Positions 57,321-64,000 of a stretch of 64,000 nucleotides of DNA are shown here, one piece after another (positions within the stretch are counted from its first letter, which is position 1; each line of letters begins with the position of its first letter). The DNA is taken from contig JAHBTD010000001.1 in the NCBI GenBank assembly GCA_019638775.1, positions 434,001 to 498,000 of the forward strand, in the 5' to 3' direction. The DNA comes from Fimbriimonadaceae bacterium. Lineage in GTDB: Bacteria > Armatimonadota > Fimbriimonadia > Fimbriimonadales > Fimbriimonadaceae. The position numbers and the translations under genes were made by a program. The notes under the pieces are model-generated. The model searched no databases. It saw only the letters and a program-made list of their open reading frames with translations, and was not told where the DNA came from.

Positions 57321-59507
57321 ATGAAAAACGCACTCATCGCCCTAGCCTTTATCTGCGCGGTCTTCGCCATCGCACAAAGCGGCTCCCTCTCCGAACTGGC
57401 AAAGCCCCAAGAGGGCCAAAGCCGTCGTGCAACATCCTCCTTCCGAGAAGGCAAAGATGGCAAATACGATTCTCGAGCTTTCCCAAAGGGCGACCTTGAA
57501 GAAAAATCAAACTGGGACAACTTCCGTGTCCAGCCCGGCCAAACCCACGTCCTCATGGATGAGCAAGGCCCCGGAGTGATCACACACATGTGGTTCACAT
57601 TTCTCGGCCCCGAACCCCAAACTTGGGCGCCAAAGGGTTCTGCAAATCACTCGGAAATGCTCTTGAGAATTTACTGGGACGGCAACCTCAAACCCGCTGT
57701 CGAGGCCCCCGTCGGCGACTTCTTCGCAAACGCCTTCGGAAAGCGGAGCTCCGTTGTCAGCCTCCCCGTCATCGTCGAAGACGCCGACTCCTACAACTGC
57801 TTCTGGCACATGCCCTTCAAAAAGTCCGCCAAGGTCGAAGTCGTCAACCAAAGCGACAAGCCCATCAACCTGCTCTACTACAATATCGACTGGATCAAGA
57901 AGAAGTCCATCCCCGCCGACACGCCCTATTTCTATGCTCAATACCGACAGGAGTACCCCGTCGAAACCGGCAAGGACTACACCGTCCTCGAAACCAAAGG
58001 CAAAGGCCACTACGTCGGCACAGTCCTCTCCGTCCGAACGCGCTCGCCATCCTGGTTCGGCGAAGGCGACGAGAAGATCTACATCGACTGCGAATCCCGC
58101 GCTTCCATCTGGGGAACGGGCACCGAGGATTACTTCCTCTCCGCCTGGGGCCTCAAAACCACAAGCACCCCCTATTTCGGCGTCCCCTACTTCGACCAAT
58201 GGGGCATCGTCGGCGGTCACACCAGCGCCTACCGCTGGCACATCACCGACCCGATCGTCTTCGAGAAAGGAATCAAAGTCACTTTCGAACACTTCGGCTG
58301 GATCTCCCCAGACGAAAACCCCGACTACAAATCGACCAGCTGGAACGAGCGCGAAGACGACTACTCAAGCGTCGCTTTCTGGTACCAGGCTGGCCCGTCC
58401 ACTTTCACAGCCAGAGCACCCTCCGGCCCCGAACGCAAACTTCCATCGCTGGAAAGAGTGATCGCCTATGCCCGCGACTTCACCGACCCTAAATACCGAG
58501 GCGTCGGCCCCGCCGTCATCCAGCAGCTCAGCCTCTACGAAGGCCCCCAACTCCTTTACATGCCCCCAAAGGAGGAAGTTGAGTCAGACATCGCGTGGCA
58601 AGGGTCTCCCGCTCTTGACGAACCTTGGCACCGGCGTCTCGCTCTCGGTATGGCGTGGCACGGGCGTCCCGCCCGTGTGTCCCATGAGCGTCTCGCTCAT
58701 GGTCAAAACGCACGATCAGTCACTCTAAGCACATCACCCCAATCTTCTCGTGACCAATTCCTCCCCCTTGAGGGGGGAGGCAGTGAGCGCAGCGAACTGG
58801 GTGAGGGTGATCAGCAAGCCTACGCCTTTACATTCCCTTGGCACGTTAGTGCTTCTACGAAAAAATTCCGTTCCATATCTGACACTCTAAGCTCAACTCT
58901 CAATCCGGGCAACGCCTGGCTCGAAATCCCAATCACAGTGACCAAAAAGGAGCCCCTCCGCCTCGTTCTCAACCTCACCACCTCCTACGACTTCGGCCAA
59001 TACCAGGCATATCTGATCGGCCCAGTCCCATCTTCCCTCCCTCTTGCGACGAAGTCGGAGGAGGGAGGGGCAGGGGTGGGAGGTCTCATAACCCCAGTGC
59101 AAATATCTGATCGGGCGGTAGCGGGCTGGGAACTCTCCTCCCCCTTGATGGGGGAGGCTAAGAACGCAGTGAACAGGGAGAGGGTGTGGCTTACAGCAAT
59201 CTCATCCATTTTTGCAACAAGCTCTGGTGAAAAGAATCTCCAACTCCGCCCCACTCCCGTAAAGCTTGGCAACCCCATCGACCTCTACTCCAAAGACATC
59301 GCCAGCACGGAAGTCCACCTCCTCGACTTCTGGCCCGAACCCGGCATCTACATCCTCCGGCTCGAATGTGTCGGCAAGAACCCGCTCTCAACCGGCTACT
59401 ACCTCGGTATTGAATCCGTACGGCTCCGAGAGCGCCGCCCCCGCGTCATCAAGTTCGGTCACGACAAAGACAAAGACTGGCGCAGTAACCCAACACTGTA
59501 TGGATAA
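57321..59507 (+). CDS. GH172 (DUF2961) glycoside hydrolase with repeat insertions
   Basis: This 728-residue protein has a signal peptide (MKNALIALAFICAVFAIA). Its catalytic jelly-roll belongs to GH172, formerly DUF2961, the family of difructose-anhydride and alpha-fructofuranosidase/arabinofuranosidase enzymes. Conserved FGEGDEKIYID (Glu251) and GTGTEDYFLSAWG (Glu269) supply the two catalytic carboxylates. The first 420 residues are typical. The C-terminal beta-sandwich is interrupted by four repeat elements (58599-58701, 58760-58809, 59027-59093, 59138-59187) that add about 90 residues without breaking the frame. AGGTG lies seven bases before the ATG. It is inserted among prophage-like genes in the opposite orientation. 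Confidence 0.88.
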   Translation: MKNALIALAFICAVFAIAQSGSLSELAKPQEGQSRRATSSFREGKDGKYDSRAFPKGDLEEKSNWDNFRVQPGQTHVLMDEQGPGVITHMWFTFLGPEPQTWAPKGSANHSEMLLRIYWDGNLKPAVEAPVGDFFANAFGKRSSVVSLPVIVEDADSYNCFWHMPFKKSAKVEVVNQSDKPINLLYYNIDWIKKKSIPADTPYFYAQYRQEYPVETGKDYTVLETKGKGHYVGTVLSVRTRSPSWFGEGDEKIYIDCESRASIWGTGTEDYFLSAWGLKTTSTPYFGVPYFDQWGIVGGHTSAYRWHITDPIVFEKGIKVTFEHFGWISPDENPDYKSTSWNEREDDYSSVAFWYQAGPSTFTARAPSGPERKLPSLERVIAYARDFTDPKYRGVGPAVIQQLSLYEGPQLLYMPPKEEVESDIAWQGSPALDEPWHRRLALGMAWHGRPARVSHERLAHGQNARSVTLSTSPQSSRDQFLPLEGGGSERSELGEGDQQAYAFTFPWHVSASTKKFRSISDTLSSTLNPGNAWLEIPITVTKKEPLRLVLNLTTSYDFGQYQAYLIGPVPSSLPLATKSEEGGAGVGGLITPVQISDRAVAGWELSSPLMGEAKNAVNRERVWLTAISSIFATSSGEKNLQLRPTPVKLGNPIDLYSKDIASTEVHLLDFWPEPGIYILRLECVGKNPLSTGYYLGIESVRLRERRPRVIKFGHDKDKDWRSNPTLYG
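58599..58701 (+). repeat. Four tandem palindromes with covarying arms, inside the GH172 gene
   Basis: Four hairpins at a spacing of 30, 30 and 24 bases share a loop core like GCGTCTCGC, while their arms differ and remain self-complementary: CAAGGG/CTCTTG, ACCG/CGGT, CACGGGC/GCCCGTG and CATGAGC/GCTCATG. They translate to WHGRPARV-type peptides. The opposite strand gives GRDARAT-type peptides known from repeat-rich genomes. Confidence 0.85.
58760..58809 (+). repeat. GC-rich palindromic mini-element, copy 1, inside the GH172 gene
   Basis: CCTCCCCCTTGAGGGGGGAGG is followed by GCAG-GAAC-GGGTGAGGGTG-type sequence. The same 50-base element recurs at 59138-59187 at roughly 80% identity. In frame it encodes LPLEGGGSERSELGEG. 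Confidence 0.85.
59027..59093 (+). repeat. GC-rich palindromic mini-element, second type, inside the GH172 gene
   Basis: CCCTCCCTC and GAGGGAGGG arms flank a 17-base loop, followed by GGCAGGGGTGGGAGG. It encodes the Gly/Ser-rich insertion SSLPLATKSEEGGAGVGG. The arms resemble the element in the GH20 gene. Confidence 0.8.
59138..59187 (+). repeat. GC-rich palindromic mini-element, copy 2, inside the GH172 gene
   Basis: This is a second copy of the element at 58760-58809 (CCTCCCCCTTGATGGGGGAGG and downstream tail), here encoding SSPLMGEAKNAVNRERV in the same reading frame as copy 1. Confidence 0.85.
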
Positions 59508-59526
59508 TCGCATGCCCCCCAATAAA

Positions 59527-59650
59527 CTATCTGCCCTATCTGTCCTATCTGTCCTATCTGTCCTATCCGTCCTATCCGTCCTATCCGTCCTATCTGTCCT
59601 ATCTGTCCTATCTGTCCTATCTGTCCTATCTGTCTTATCTGTCCTATCTA
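59527..59650. repeat. Nine-base tandem repeat (CTATCTGTC)n
   Basis: Nearly 14 tandem copies of a nine-base unit CTATCTGTC, with a block of three CTATCCGTC variants in positions 5-7, lie just after the GH172 stop. The unit resembles the shorter arrays in being a non-coding tandem repeat, but has length nine. It forms open frames on both strands (LSVLSV) that are not genes. Confidence 0.95.
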
Positions 59651-59683
59651 AAGGACATTATCCCACACAGCAGCCCCACCCAA

Positions 59684-60073
59684 TCATTCCTGCGACAATA
59701 GCTTAATCGTAACGCCATCCCACACAAGCGTCTCACTCCCTCTAATGCGATCGTCGCGAACAAAAACATGAACCACTGAATCTGACACCCAGGCCACTCG
59801 CAGCTCCTGCAACTCTGGAACAACATACACTCGATTTGTTATATCGACTTGCTCACCCGGAGACAGCAAGTGAATGCTGGTGTCGTAGCCATCAGTCGCG
59901 GAACCTGCTTGCTCAGCAACGCCCAGAATGTGATCTCTGCGAGGAGACGTATATTTAGCCCTCAACTCCCAACTCATAAGCGATCGATCCAAAGCATTGC
60001 ACGTAAAGCCACATAGCCAAAAAAGTAGGGCAAAGCTTCCAACTATCCAACCTGCCGTAGTGAGAACTTTCAC
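59684..60073 (-). CDS. Membrane-anchored protein of unknown function
   Basis: This 129-residue protein has an N-terminal membrane helix (MKVLTTAGWIVGSFALLFWLCGF). The rest is an extracytoplasmic beta-rich domain (ITNRVYVVPELQELRVAWVSDSVVHVFVRDD). It starts 41 bases after the stop of the terminase ATPase fragment on the same strand. Composition and frame are convincing. The family is unknown, and its last codons lie 33 bases from the nine-base repeat array. Confidence 0.6.
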   Translation of the reverse strand: MKVLTTAGWIVGSFALLFWLCGFTCNALDRSLMSWELRAKYTSPRRDHILGVAEQAGSATDGYDTSIHLLSPGEQVDITNRVYVVPELQELRVAWVSDSVVHVFVRDDRIRGSETLVWDGVTIKLLSQE

Positions 60074-60114
60074 GTCAATCTTTAACGCGCCCGCCGCGCC
60101 AAGGGTTTCCGGCC

Positions 60115-60978
60115 TCAGCCTGCCCCCTTAACCGTCTGCCAATCCGGACTCAAGCTCGCATTCGCAATCAGGCAAACAAACCCGTTTCTCTGCCCCGCCG
60201 CATTCCGCGTGATGATCTTCGCCTGAGCCACCATGCTGCAAAGCTCGCGATACGAAGAAGCCTCCTCAAACGTCACCCCCGCCACCCCATCGCCCCGCAC
60301 ACCCTCAGGATCGCTGTTGATCGCCTTGCAGATCGAGCCGTTCGTCAGACCAAACTGCTTCAGATACCGCGACCCCTCATAGCGCAGCGAAAAGCAGTCC
60401 GGAAGCCCCCACTCCGGACGTCGGCGCTGAAGGTTCTCATAGTAGTGCCGAAGCCGCCAAACATGCGCCGCCGCCTTCTCAAAGTCCTCGCCCGCAAGCA
60501 GCCAGTCGGTCCGCCTCAGCCCAAGCCGATACAGGGTCAGCCCTCGATCCGCCCAGGTCACCACCATCCGCCGGCTCTTCTCTACAACCAGCATCCGCCC
60601 CGCCTCACAAGCGTCCCACCACTCTCGCGCAAACTCTCTCAGATAGTCAAACTGAGGGAAGTCCTGTTCCTCCCCCGCCGCCTCATTCCAAGTCTGCAGC
60701 TCGCAAAGAAATCCCCAAGCGCTCTCAAAGCAAGGCTCGCAATATGGCTCCGGCCACAGACAGATCGGCTTCTCCAACTCGCCAGCGGCTGCCTCTGTCT
60801 CCGCCTTGACCGCCCTCAGCTTCTCATCGTCAAACCCAACCCGCCTCAGCTGGTCGAATGCCCTCATCCGCTCCGCCGGCGTCTTCCCCTCCACCGCGAT
60901 CGCCCGCAAAGAAGGCAGCGCCTCCCGCAACGCCTCCTCTGCAAGCTTCTTAAGATGATGCCTTTGACCCCTTGCCAT
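60115..60978 (-). CDS. Large terminase, N-terminal ATPase half (split)
   Basis: I start at ATG 60978 (MARGQRHHLKKL), giving 287 residues. The frame extends to 61044. The helical N-terminal part is followed by the packaging ATPase: adenine/Walker A region VVEKSRRMVVTW (131-142) and Walker B with catalytic Glu in GVAGVTFEEASSY (231-243), then motif III IANASLSPDW. The protein stops at KGAG, exactly where the nuclease linker should follow. The nuclease half is at 53488-54336, same strand, 5.8 kb farther along. So this is either a split terminase or a broken one. An operator-like inverted repeat lies upstream. Confidence 0.75.
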   Translation of the reverse strand: MARGQRHHLKKLAEEALREALPSLRAIAVEGKTPAERMRAFDQLRRVGFDDEKLRAVKAETEAAAGELEKPICLWPEPYCEPCFESAWGFLCELQTWNEAAGEEQDFPQFDYLREFAREWWDACEAGRMLVVEKSRRMVVTWADRGLTLYRLGLRRTDWLLAGEDFEKAAAHVWRLRHYYENLQRRRPEWGLPDCFSLRYEGSRYLKQFGLTNGSICKAINSDPEGVRGDGVAGVTFEEASSYRELCSMVAQAKIITRNAAGQRNGFVCLIANASLSPDWQTVKGAG

Positions 60979-61026
60979 ACAACACTTCCAGTTGACCTGC
61001 CTCATTACTTGAGCAAGTATGCGAGT

Positions 61027-61057
61027 GTCAATCGTTGGCATCATGTCAACGATTGAC
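61027..61057. promoter_or_regulatory. Inverted repeat, candidate operator upstream of the terminase fragment
   Basis: GTCAATCGTTG (61027-61037) and CAACGATTGAC (61047-61057) are perfect 11-base arms with a nine-base centre. On the minus strand the repeat follows a TACAAT box by two bases, in a position suited to repression. The -35 is not convincing. Confidence 0.5.
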
Positions 61058-61358
61058 GCATTGTATGTCCTAACTCAAACCATCATGACGAAGACCAGCC
61101 AATCTTCAGGACTATAGACTTCTGCTCACCGGACTAAAAAGCATTGCTAAAATTGATGCCTATTGATGTGCCGCATAAGTGCCTACTCAGATTCTCGTCT
61201 TAGCCTGTAGTTATACTTCTATATTTAGGCAAAAACACAAAAGCACTTTTAAGTGCATGACACTTACTGTACTATGCCAGACTTACGAATCATAGATTCT
61301 ACATTTAGCGATTCTATCCTCCAATAAAAACAATAAAAGACAATATACGAATCTACCA
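61058..61358. other. AT-rich intergenic stretch
   Basis: These 300 bases between the candidate operator and the small AT-rich gene hold a TACAAT box at the left side and the terminator at 61231-61256. I see no reading frame or known RNA in it. Confidence 0.5.
61231..61256 (-). terminator. Intrinsic terminator of the JAB-protein/immunity-like pair
   Basis: On the minus strand GCACTT-AA-AAGTGC forms six pairs, then TTTTGTGTTTTT follows. It is about 100 bases past the stop of the small AT-rich gene. Confidence 0.65.
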
Positions 61359-61772
61359 CTACAATTTTGACAAAAATATATTATCATCACTCCACTCTTC
61401 TTCAAACACAAGAGAATACCCCCCTGAAGCTGTGCAAAGATAAAAATAATATGCTTGCTGTCTCAATCCTAGCTTCCAAAGAAACCGAAAAATTTTTTTG
61501 TCGCGATTGGGATACATCAAACGTCGAAACCGATATGGAATATACATCAACAAAAACCAACCTCGAATCTCGTAATTTGTAAAAATATCCTTTATAATCT
61601 CTGCCTTGCTACGCGGCGGAGGCAATTTGGGATATCTATTAATAGGATGTGGCTCATCATCTGCATAATAATTAACACACTTAGGCATTTTCTTGCTGCT
61701 TGTAGGAAGCTTATTTTTCCTGAAAGTCTTCCACTGCTTATACATTACCAAAACAAGAGGACGGTTCTTCAT
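61359..61772 (-). CDS. Small AT-rich gene, candidate immunity protein
   Basis: The start is ATG 61772, one base after the TGA of the giant JAB-domain protein (TGA-A-ATG), with GAGGTG about nine bases before it; a GTG at 61784 would overlap. Its 137 residues are basic and aromatic (FTNYEIRGWFLLMYIPYRFRRLMYP) with an acidic C-terminus (VFEEEWSDDN). No family is recognised. A tight one-base spacing, small size and AT-rich composition shared with the preceding gene's 3' end are the usual features of an immunity gene following a polymorphic toxin. Confidence 0.55.
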   Translation of the reverse strand: MKNRPLVLVMYKQWKTFRKNKLPTSSKKMPKCVNYYADDEPHPINRYPKLPPPRSKAEIIKDIFTNYEIRGWFLLMYIPYRFRRLMYPNRDKKIFRFLWKLGLRQQAYYFYLCTASGGYSLVFEEEWSDDNIFLSKL

Positions 61773-61773
61773 T

Positions 61774-64000
61774 TCAACGCCCACCTCTTCTTAATGCGCG
61801 GCTTTCTAGCTTTTTCTGAAGTCTACCGTAGAGATATTTTGGCTTCACTTCAACCTTTATATTAGTATTATACATTATATATTCGATAACGTCAATACCA
61901 TTCGCGCTATATACAGTATCGATAATATTATCATTATATAAACGAGCTAAACGTTCCATTTCAATCCTGCTTAAACGTGCTGGATTGTCAACAGGCAGAT
62001 ATATGAAAACTTTACTGCTGCCGCTGTGTCTCGCCCTGCCAGAAATAGCCCCCGCCATAAGTGCCTCCGCATCTGTCGACAAAACTCCTTCTTTCAATGT
62101 AAACATCGTTCCTATTTCATTCTCGCTTGTAGTTGCCACGACTACAATCTTATCCTTTATCTTTTTAACCGATGCTATCACTCTTGCAACCTCCGGCATA
62201 ACTTCGAAAGTAGCTTGATCTGGATTTATTGCTTTCAGCCACCCTGGCCAAAGGGCAAAGCCCTTCCTAAGATTCTCATTTTTAATTTTATACATATGCA
62301 CAGACCCATCACTCTTAATGTGCGCTACTTCATTATGATTCGTGATGATATCTCCTTTGTAATTCTCTATACCCTCCGCATTCATTATCGACGATAGAAT
62401 GTCTTTCTCTGATGCACGGGCTTTTCCGCCTGGATGATTGTGTCCAATCCACACTTCGTCCGCGCCTAACGCTTTGGACCTTTCGTTAACATATCCTGCC
62501 TCGATATGCACTGTTCTCCTGGGAATCCGCATAGAGTATACCTCAGTGTCAATGATTCTACCTTTTTTCATATAGACTATGAATGTTTTTTCCACGGCAC
62601 CGTCCCGTACAATTTGTACTGCTTCAAGGACATGGCGAGTAGTAGGCACATAGAGTCCTATTAGCTCTGCAAAGCCTTTTTTGACTAGCGGCTCTTTGAC
62701 GGAATCAAACAGGACTTCAACCTTGCCGCCCAAATAGGTCTTAATCACAGGCACTGCGTCGTCCCATGATCGAAAGGGACTTCCCGGAAAGATTGTCGAT
62801 TTTTTGCCTGCATCACTTGAATCGTAAGCTCCTGAAACCGACAAATCATTTGTGCTGCGCTTTGTTGGACCAAACGCTTCAAGTTGTCTTCCAGCTTCGA
62901 TTTGTTCGCGGTAAGTGCTCTTTACTTTTGGCGGTAAGTGAGATTTATAGCCCGCAATAAGCTCGTCAGTGATTTTCCTAACTGGCGAATTAGCTATTTC
63001 ATTTTTCTGATTTTTTGATTTAGTGAATGGAGCATGTACGGGTAGGTCTGGCAAAGATCGATGTGATTGTCGTTGCGCTCTCCAAAGATCATCGATAGCA
63101 TTCGCAACTTCTTTTCGGCCTAAACCCGTTGCACGTCTAGCTAACTCTATGTCCCCAGCGTTGATAACGTACCTAAGGGCCTTGCCTCCACCCTTCAGCA
63201 GCGGCCCACCAACGTCAATCGAAAGAACCTTGAGCGGTAAGTTGACTGCCGCTCCAGCACGATCCTGAATACTCGAGCTTGGGTCAGCGAATGCCAGAAT
63301 GTCCATGGCCACATCACCCGGACTTGTTATTAACTGTGCCCCTAGATGAGTTGCCAGATCGTTGGCCCATTTGCCTCCAGGGAGAGTCTCCTTGAGTCCT
63401 AGGAGCGGGTCTTGAATTTTTCCACTGAGTTGCAGCAAATCGACCATCCGGTCAGAAGCCATTTCTGCCATTTGTCCGACAGTCTTGCCTCTTAGATCTT
63501 CATCGCTAAAGCCAAGGGCTTGAGCGCTGTGGTAGACAGGCCTTGCGGCGAAATTGCCTTCTCGATACGCTTGTTCAATACTTTCTTGGACTGAGTCTTC
63601 GCCTGTCATATAGCGGCGCAAGTTTTCTCTGTCAATTTCAAGCTCCGTCGGACTTTTCCATTCAGGATCGAAGTCACGACTGTTTAAGTTTCTGACTCTA
63701 TATTCATACTCCGCCCTTTCTTGTTTGGCTAGTTTGGTCGCGAGTTCCTCGCCAACACGCCCGGAGCCAAACTTTCTTTCAAAACTGGTTTGAGGAGTCA
63801 GGTCCTGCCCACGAACTTTTGCGGTCGCCTCAGAAAGCCGTTGCGCGTTGCGTTTGACATCGGCTCTCTGTTCTGTACTCAGGCCGGCTCGCGCATAAAA
63901 GTCGTCTGCAAGTTTGCGTGCATTAGCAACCGCATTTTTCCGATTCAGCGCTTTCTGTTTTTCTGACGGGTATGGACCTGTATAGCCATTTGTCGCATTG
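61774..64000 (-). CDS. Giant prophage protein with RadC/JAB domain, 5' end beyond window
   Basis: The frame is open from the right edge (64000) to TGA 61774, giving about 740 residues without the true start. The visible N-terminal part is helical and Lys/Arg-rich (KQKALNRKNAVANARKLAD...). A central region (LPLKVLSIDVGGPLLKGGGKALR) resembles prophage structural or ejection proteins. A RadC/JAB-type metallopeptidase domain carries GADEVWIGHNHPGGKARASEKD (HxH-x-Asp signature) and its preceding TFIVYMKKGRIIDTEVY strands. The last 170 residues, AT-rich and after the JAB domain, end LQKKLESRALRRGGR and may be a toxin tip. A small gene starts one base after the stop. Confidence 0.65.
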   Translation of the reverse strand, partial: NATNGYTGPYPSEKQKALNRKNAVANARKLADDFYARAGLSTEQRADVKRNAQRLSEATAKVRGQDLTPQTSFERKFGSGRVGEELATKLAKQERAEYEYRVRNLNSRDFDPEWKSPTELEIDRENLRRYMTGEDSVQESIEQAYREGNFAARPVYHSAQALGFSDEDLRGKTVGQMAEMASDRMVDLLQLSGKIQDPLLGLKETLPGGKWANDLATHLGAQLITSPGDVAMDILAFADPSSSIQDRAGAAVNLPLKVLSIDVGGPLLKGGGKALRYVINAGDIELARRATGLGRKEVANAIDDLWRAQRQSHRSLPDLPVHAPFTKSKNQKNEIANSPVRKITDELIAGYKSHLPPKVKSTYREQIEAGRQLEAFGPTKRSTNDLSVSGAYDSSDAGKKSTIFPGSPFRSWDDAVPVIKTYLGGKVEVLFDSVKEPLVKKGFAELIGLYVPTTRHVLEAVQIVRDGAVEKTFIVYMKKGRIIDTEVYSMRIPRRTVHIEAGYVNERSKALGADEVWIGHNHPGGKARASEKDILSSIMNAEGIENYKGDIITNHNEVAHIKSDGSVHMYKIKNENLRKGFALWPGWLKAINPDQATFEVMPEVARVIASVKKIKDKIVVVATTSENEIGTMFTLKEGVLSTDAEALMAGAISGRARHSGSSKVFIYLPVDNPARLSRIEMERLARLYNDNIIDTVYSANGIDVIEYIMYNTNIKVEVKPKYLYGRLQKKLESRALRRGGR

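Noticed and set aside
53407-59650. CRISPR array
   Set aside because: The tandem repeats have no spacers, unit lengths are 7 or 9, and no cas genes are present.
59266-59706. Frame with LSVLSV repeats
   Set aside because: It is a translation of the nine-base repeat plus an off-frame part of the GH172 gene.
50292-64000. Intact active prophage
   Set aside because: No integrase, portal, capsid or tail genes were recognised, and the terminase is split; the region is better read as a remnant or rearranged island.

Overview
This 64-kb window looks like a free-living Gram-negative-type bacterium with about 55% G+C. The gene set is a type IV pilus / type II-like assembly cluster, many secreted proteins of unknown function, GH57, GH172 and GH20 enzymes, and beta-propeller proteins. 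I read this as suggestive of Armatimonadota (Fimbriimonas-like). That is an inference from gene content; no rRNA or other taxonomic marker is present.

Layout. Positions 1-8076 (minus strand) hold a type IV pilus operon read leftward: pilB, pilT, pilC, an intrinsic terminator, pilD, and two pseudopilins, the last running off the left edge. From 8399 (plus) come argS and a GH20-type hexosaminidase; both carry in-frame short repeats. Positions 12793-16722 hold three related secreted proteins and a TolB-like propeller. A tiny two-helix membrane protein with an in-frame TGA and a downstream hairpin (16799-16972) directly precedes hemW. Positions 18180-24758 (minus) carry large secreted proteins: a BNR-repeat propeller, an unknown protein and a CARDB/discoidin-type protein. 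Positions 24900-28703 (plus) hold a sarcosine-oxidase-like flavoenzyme, a GH57 branching-enzyme-like protein and a lipoprotein. Positions 28754-38795 (minus) are mixed housekeeping and envelope genes: an OsmC protein, a GT2, a Gfo/Idh oxidoreductase, an ABC exporter, an ArsR regulator with an SRPBCC partner, and secreted proteins. FkbM methyltransferase and a sugar-nucleotidyltransferase/phosphomannomutase fusion follow at 38885-42418. Then come an M14 peptidase, a flotillin operon with a His/Asp-rich YqiJ/NfeD-like partner, a YHYH protein, a DUF4349 lipoprotein and an HExxH protein.

Positions 50292-64000 form an accessory region that looks like a decayed or rearranged prophage. It contains a GH clan-A-like protein, an AT-rich GT14-like glycosyltransferase colliding head-on with an acidic protein, and a large terminase whose nuclease half (53488-54336) and ATPase half (60115-60978) lie 5.8 kb apart. 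It also contains a large polyvalent protein with an LPD3-like C-terminus and a partial giant protein with a RadC/JAB domain. The last of these is followed after one base by a small AT-rich gene, as in toxin/immunity pairs.

Two themes deserve attention. First, heptanucleotide tandem repeats of several families and GC-rich palindromic mini-elements occur between genes and also inside argS, the GH20 gene and the GH172 gene, always keeping the frame open. Second, the 57-codon reading frame upstream of hemW is best explained by TGA readthrough (a selenoprotein candidate) or by very recent decay. No tRNA, rRNA, CRISPR array or intact transposase was recognised.
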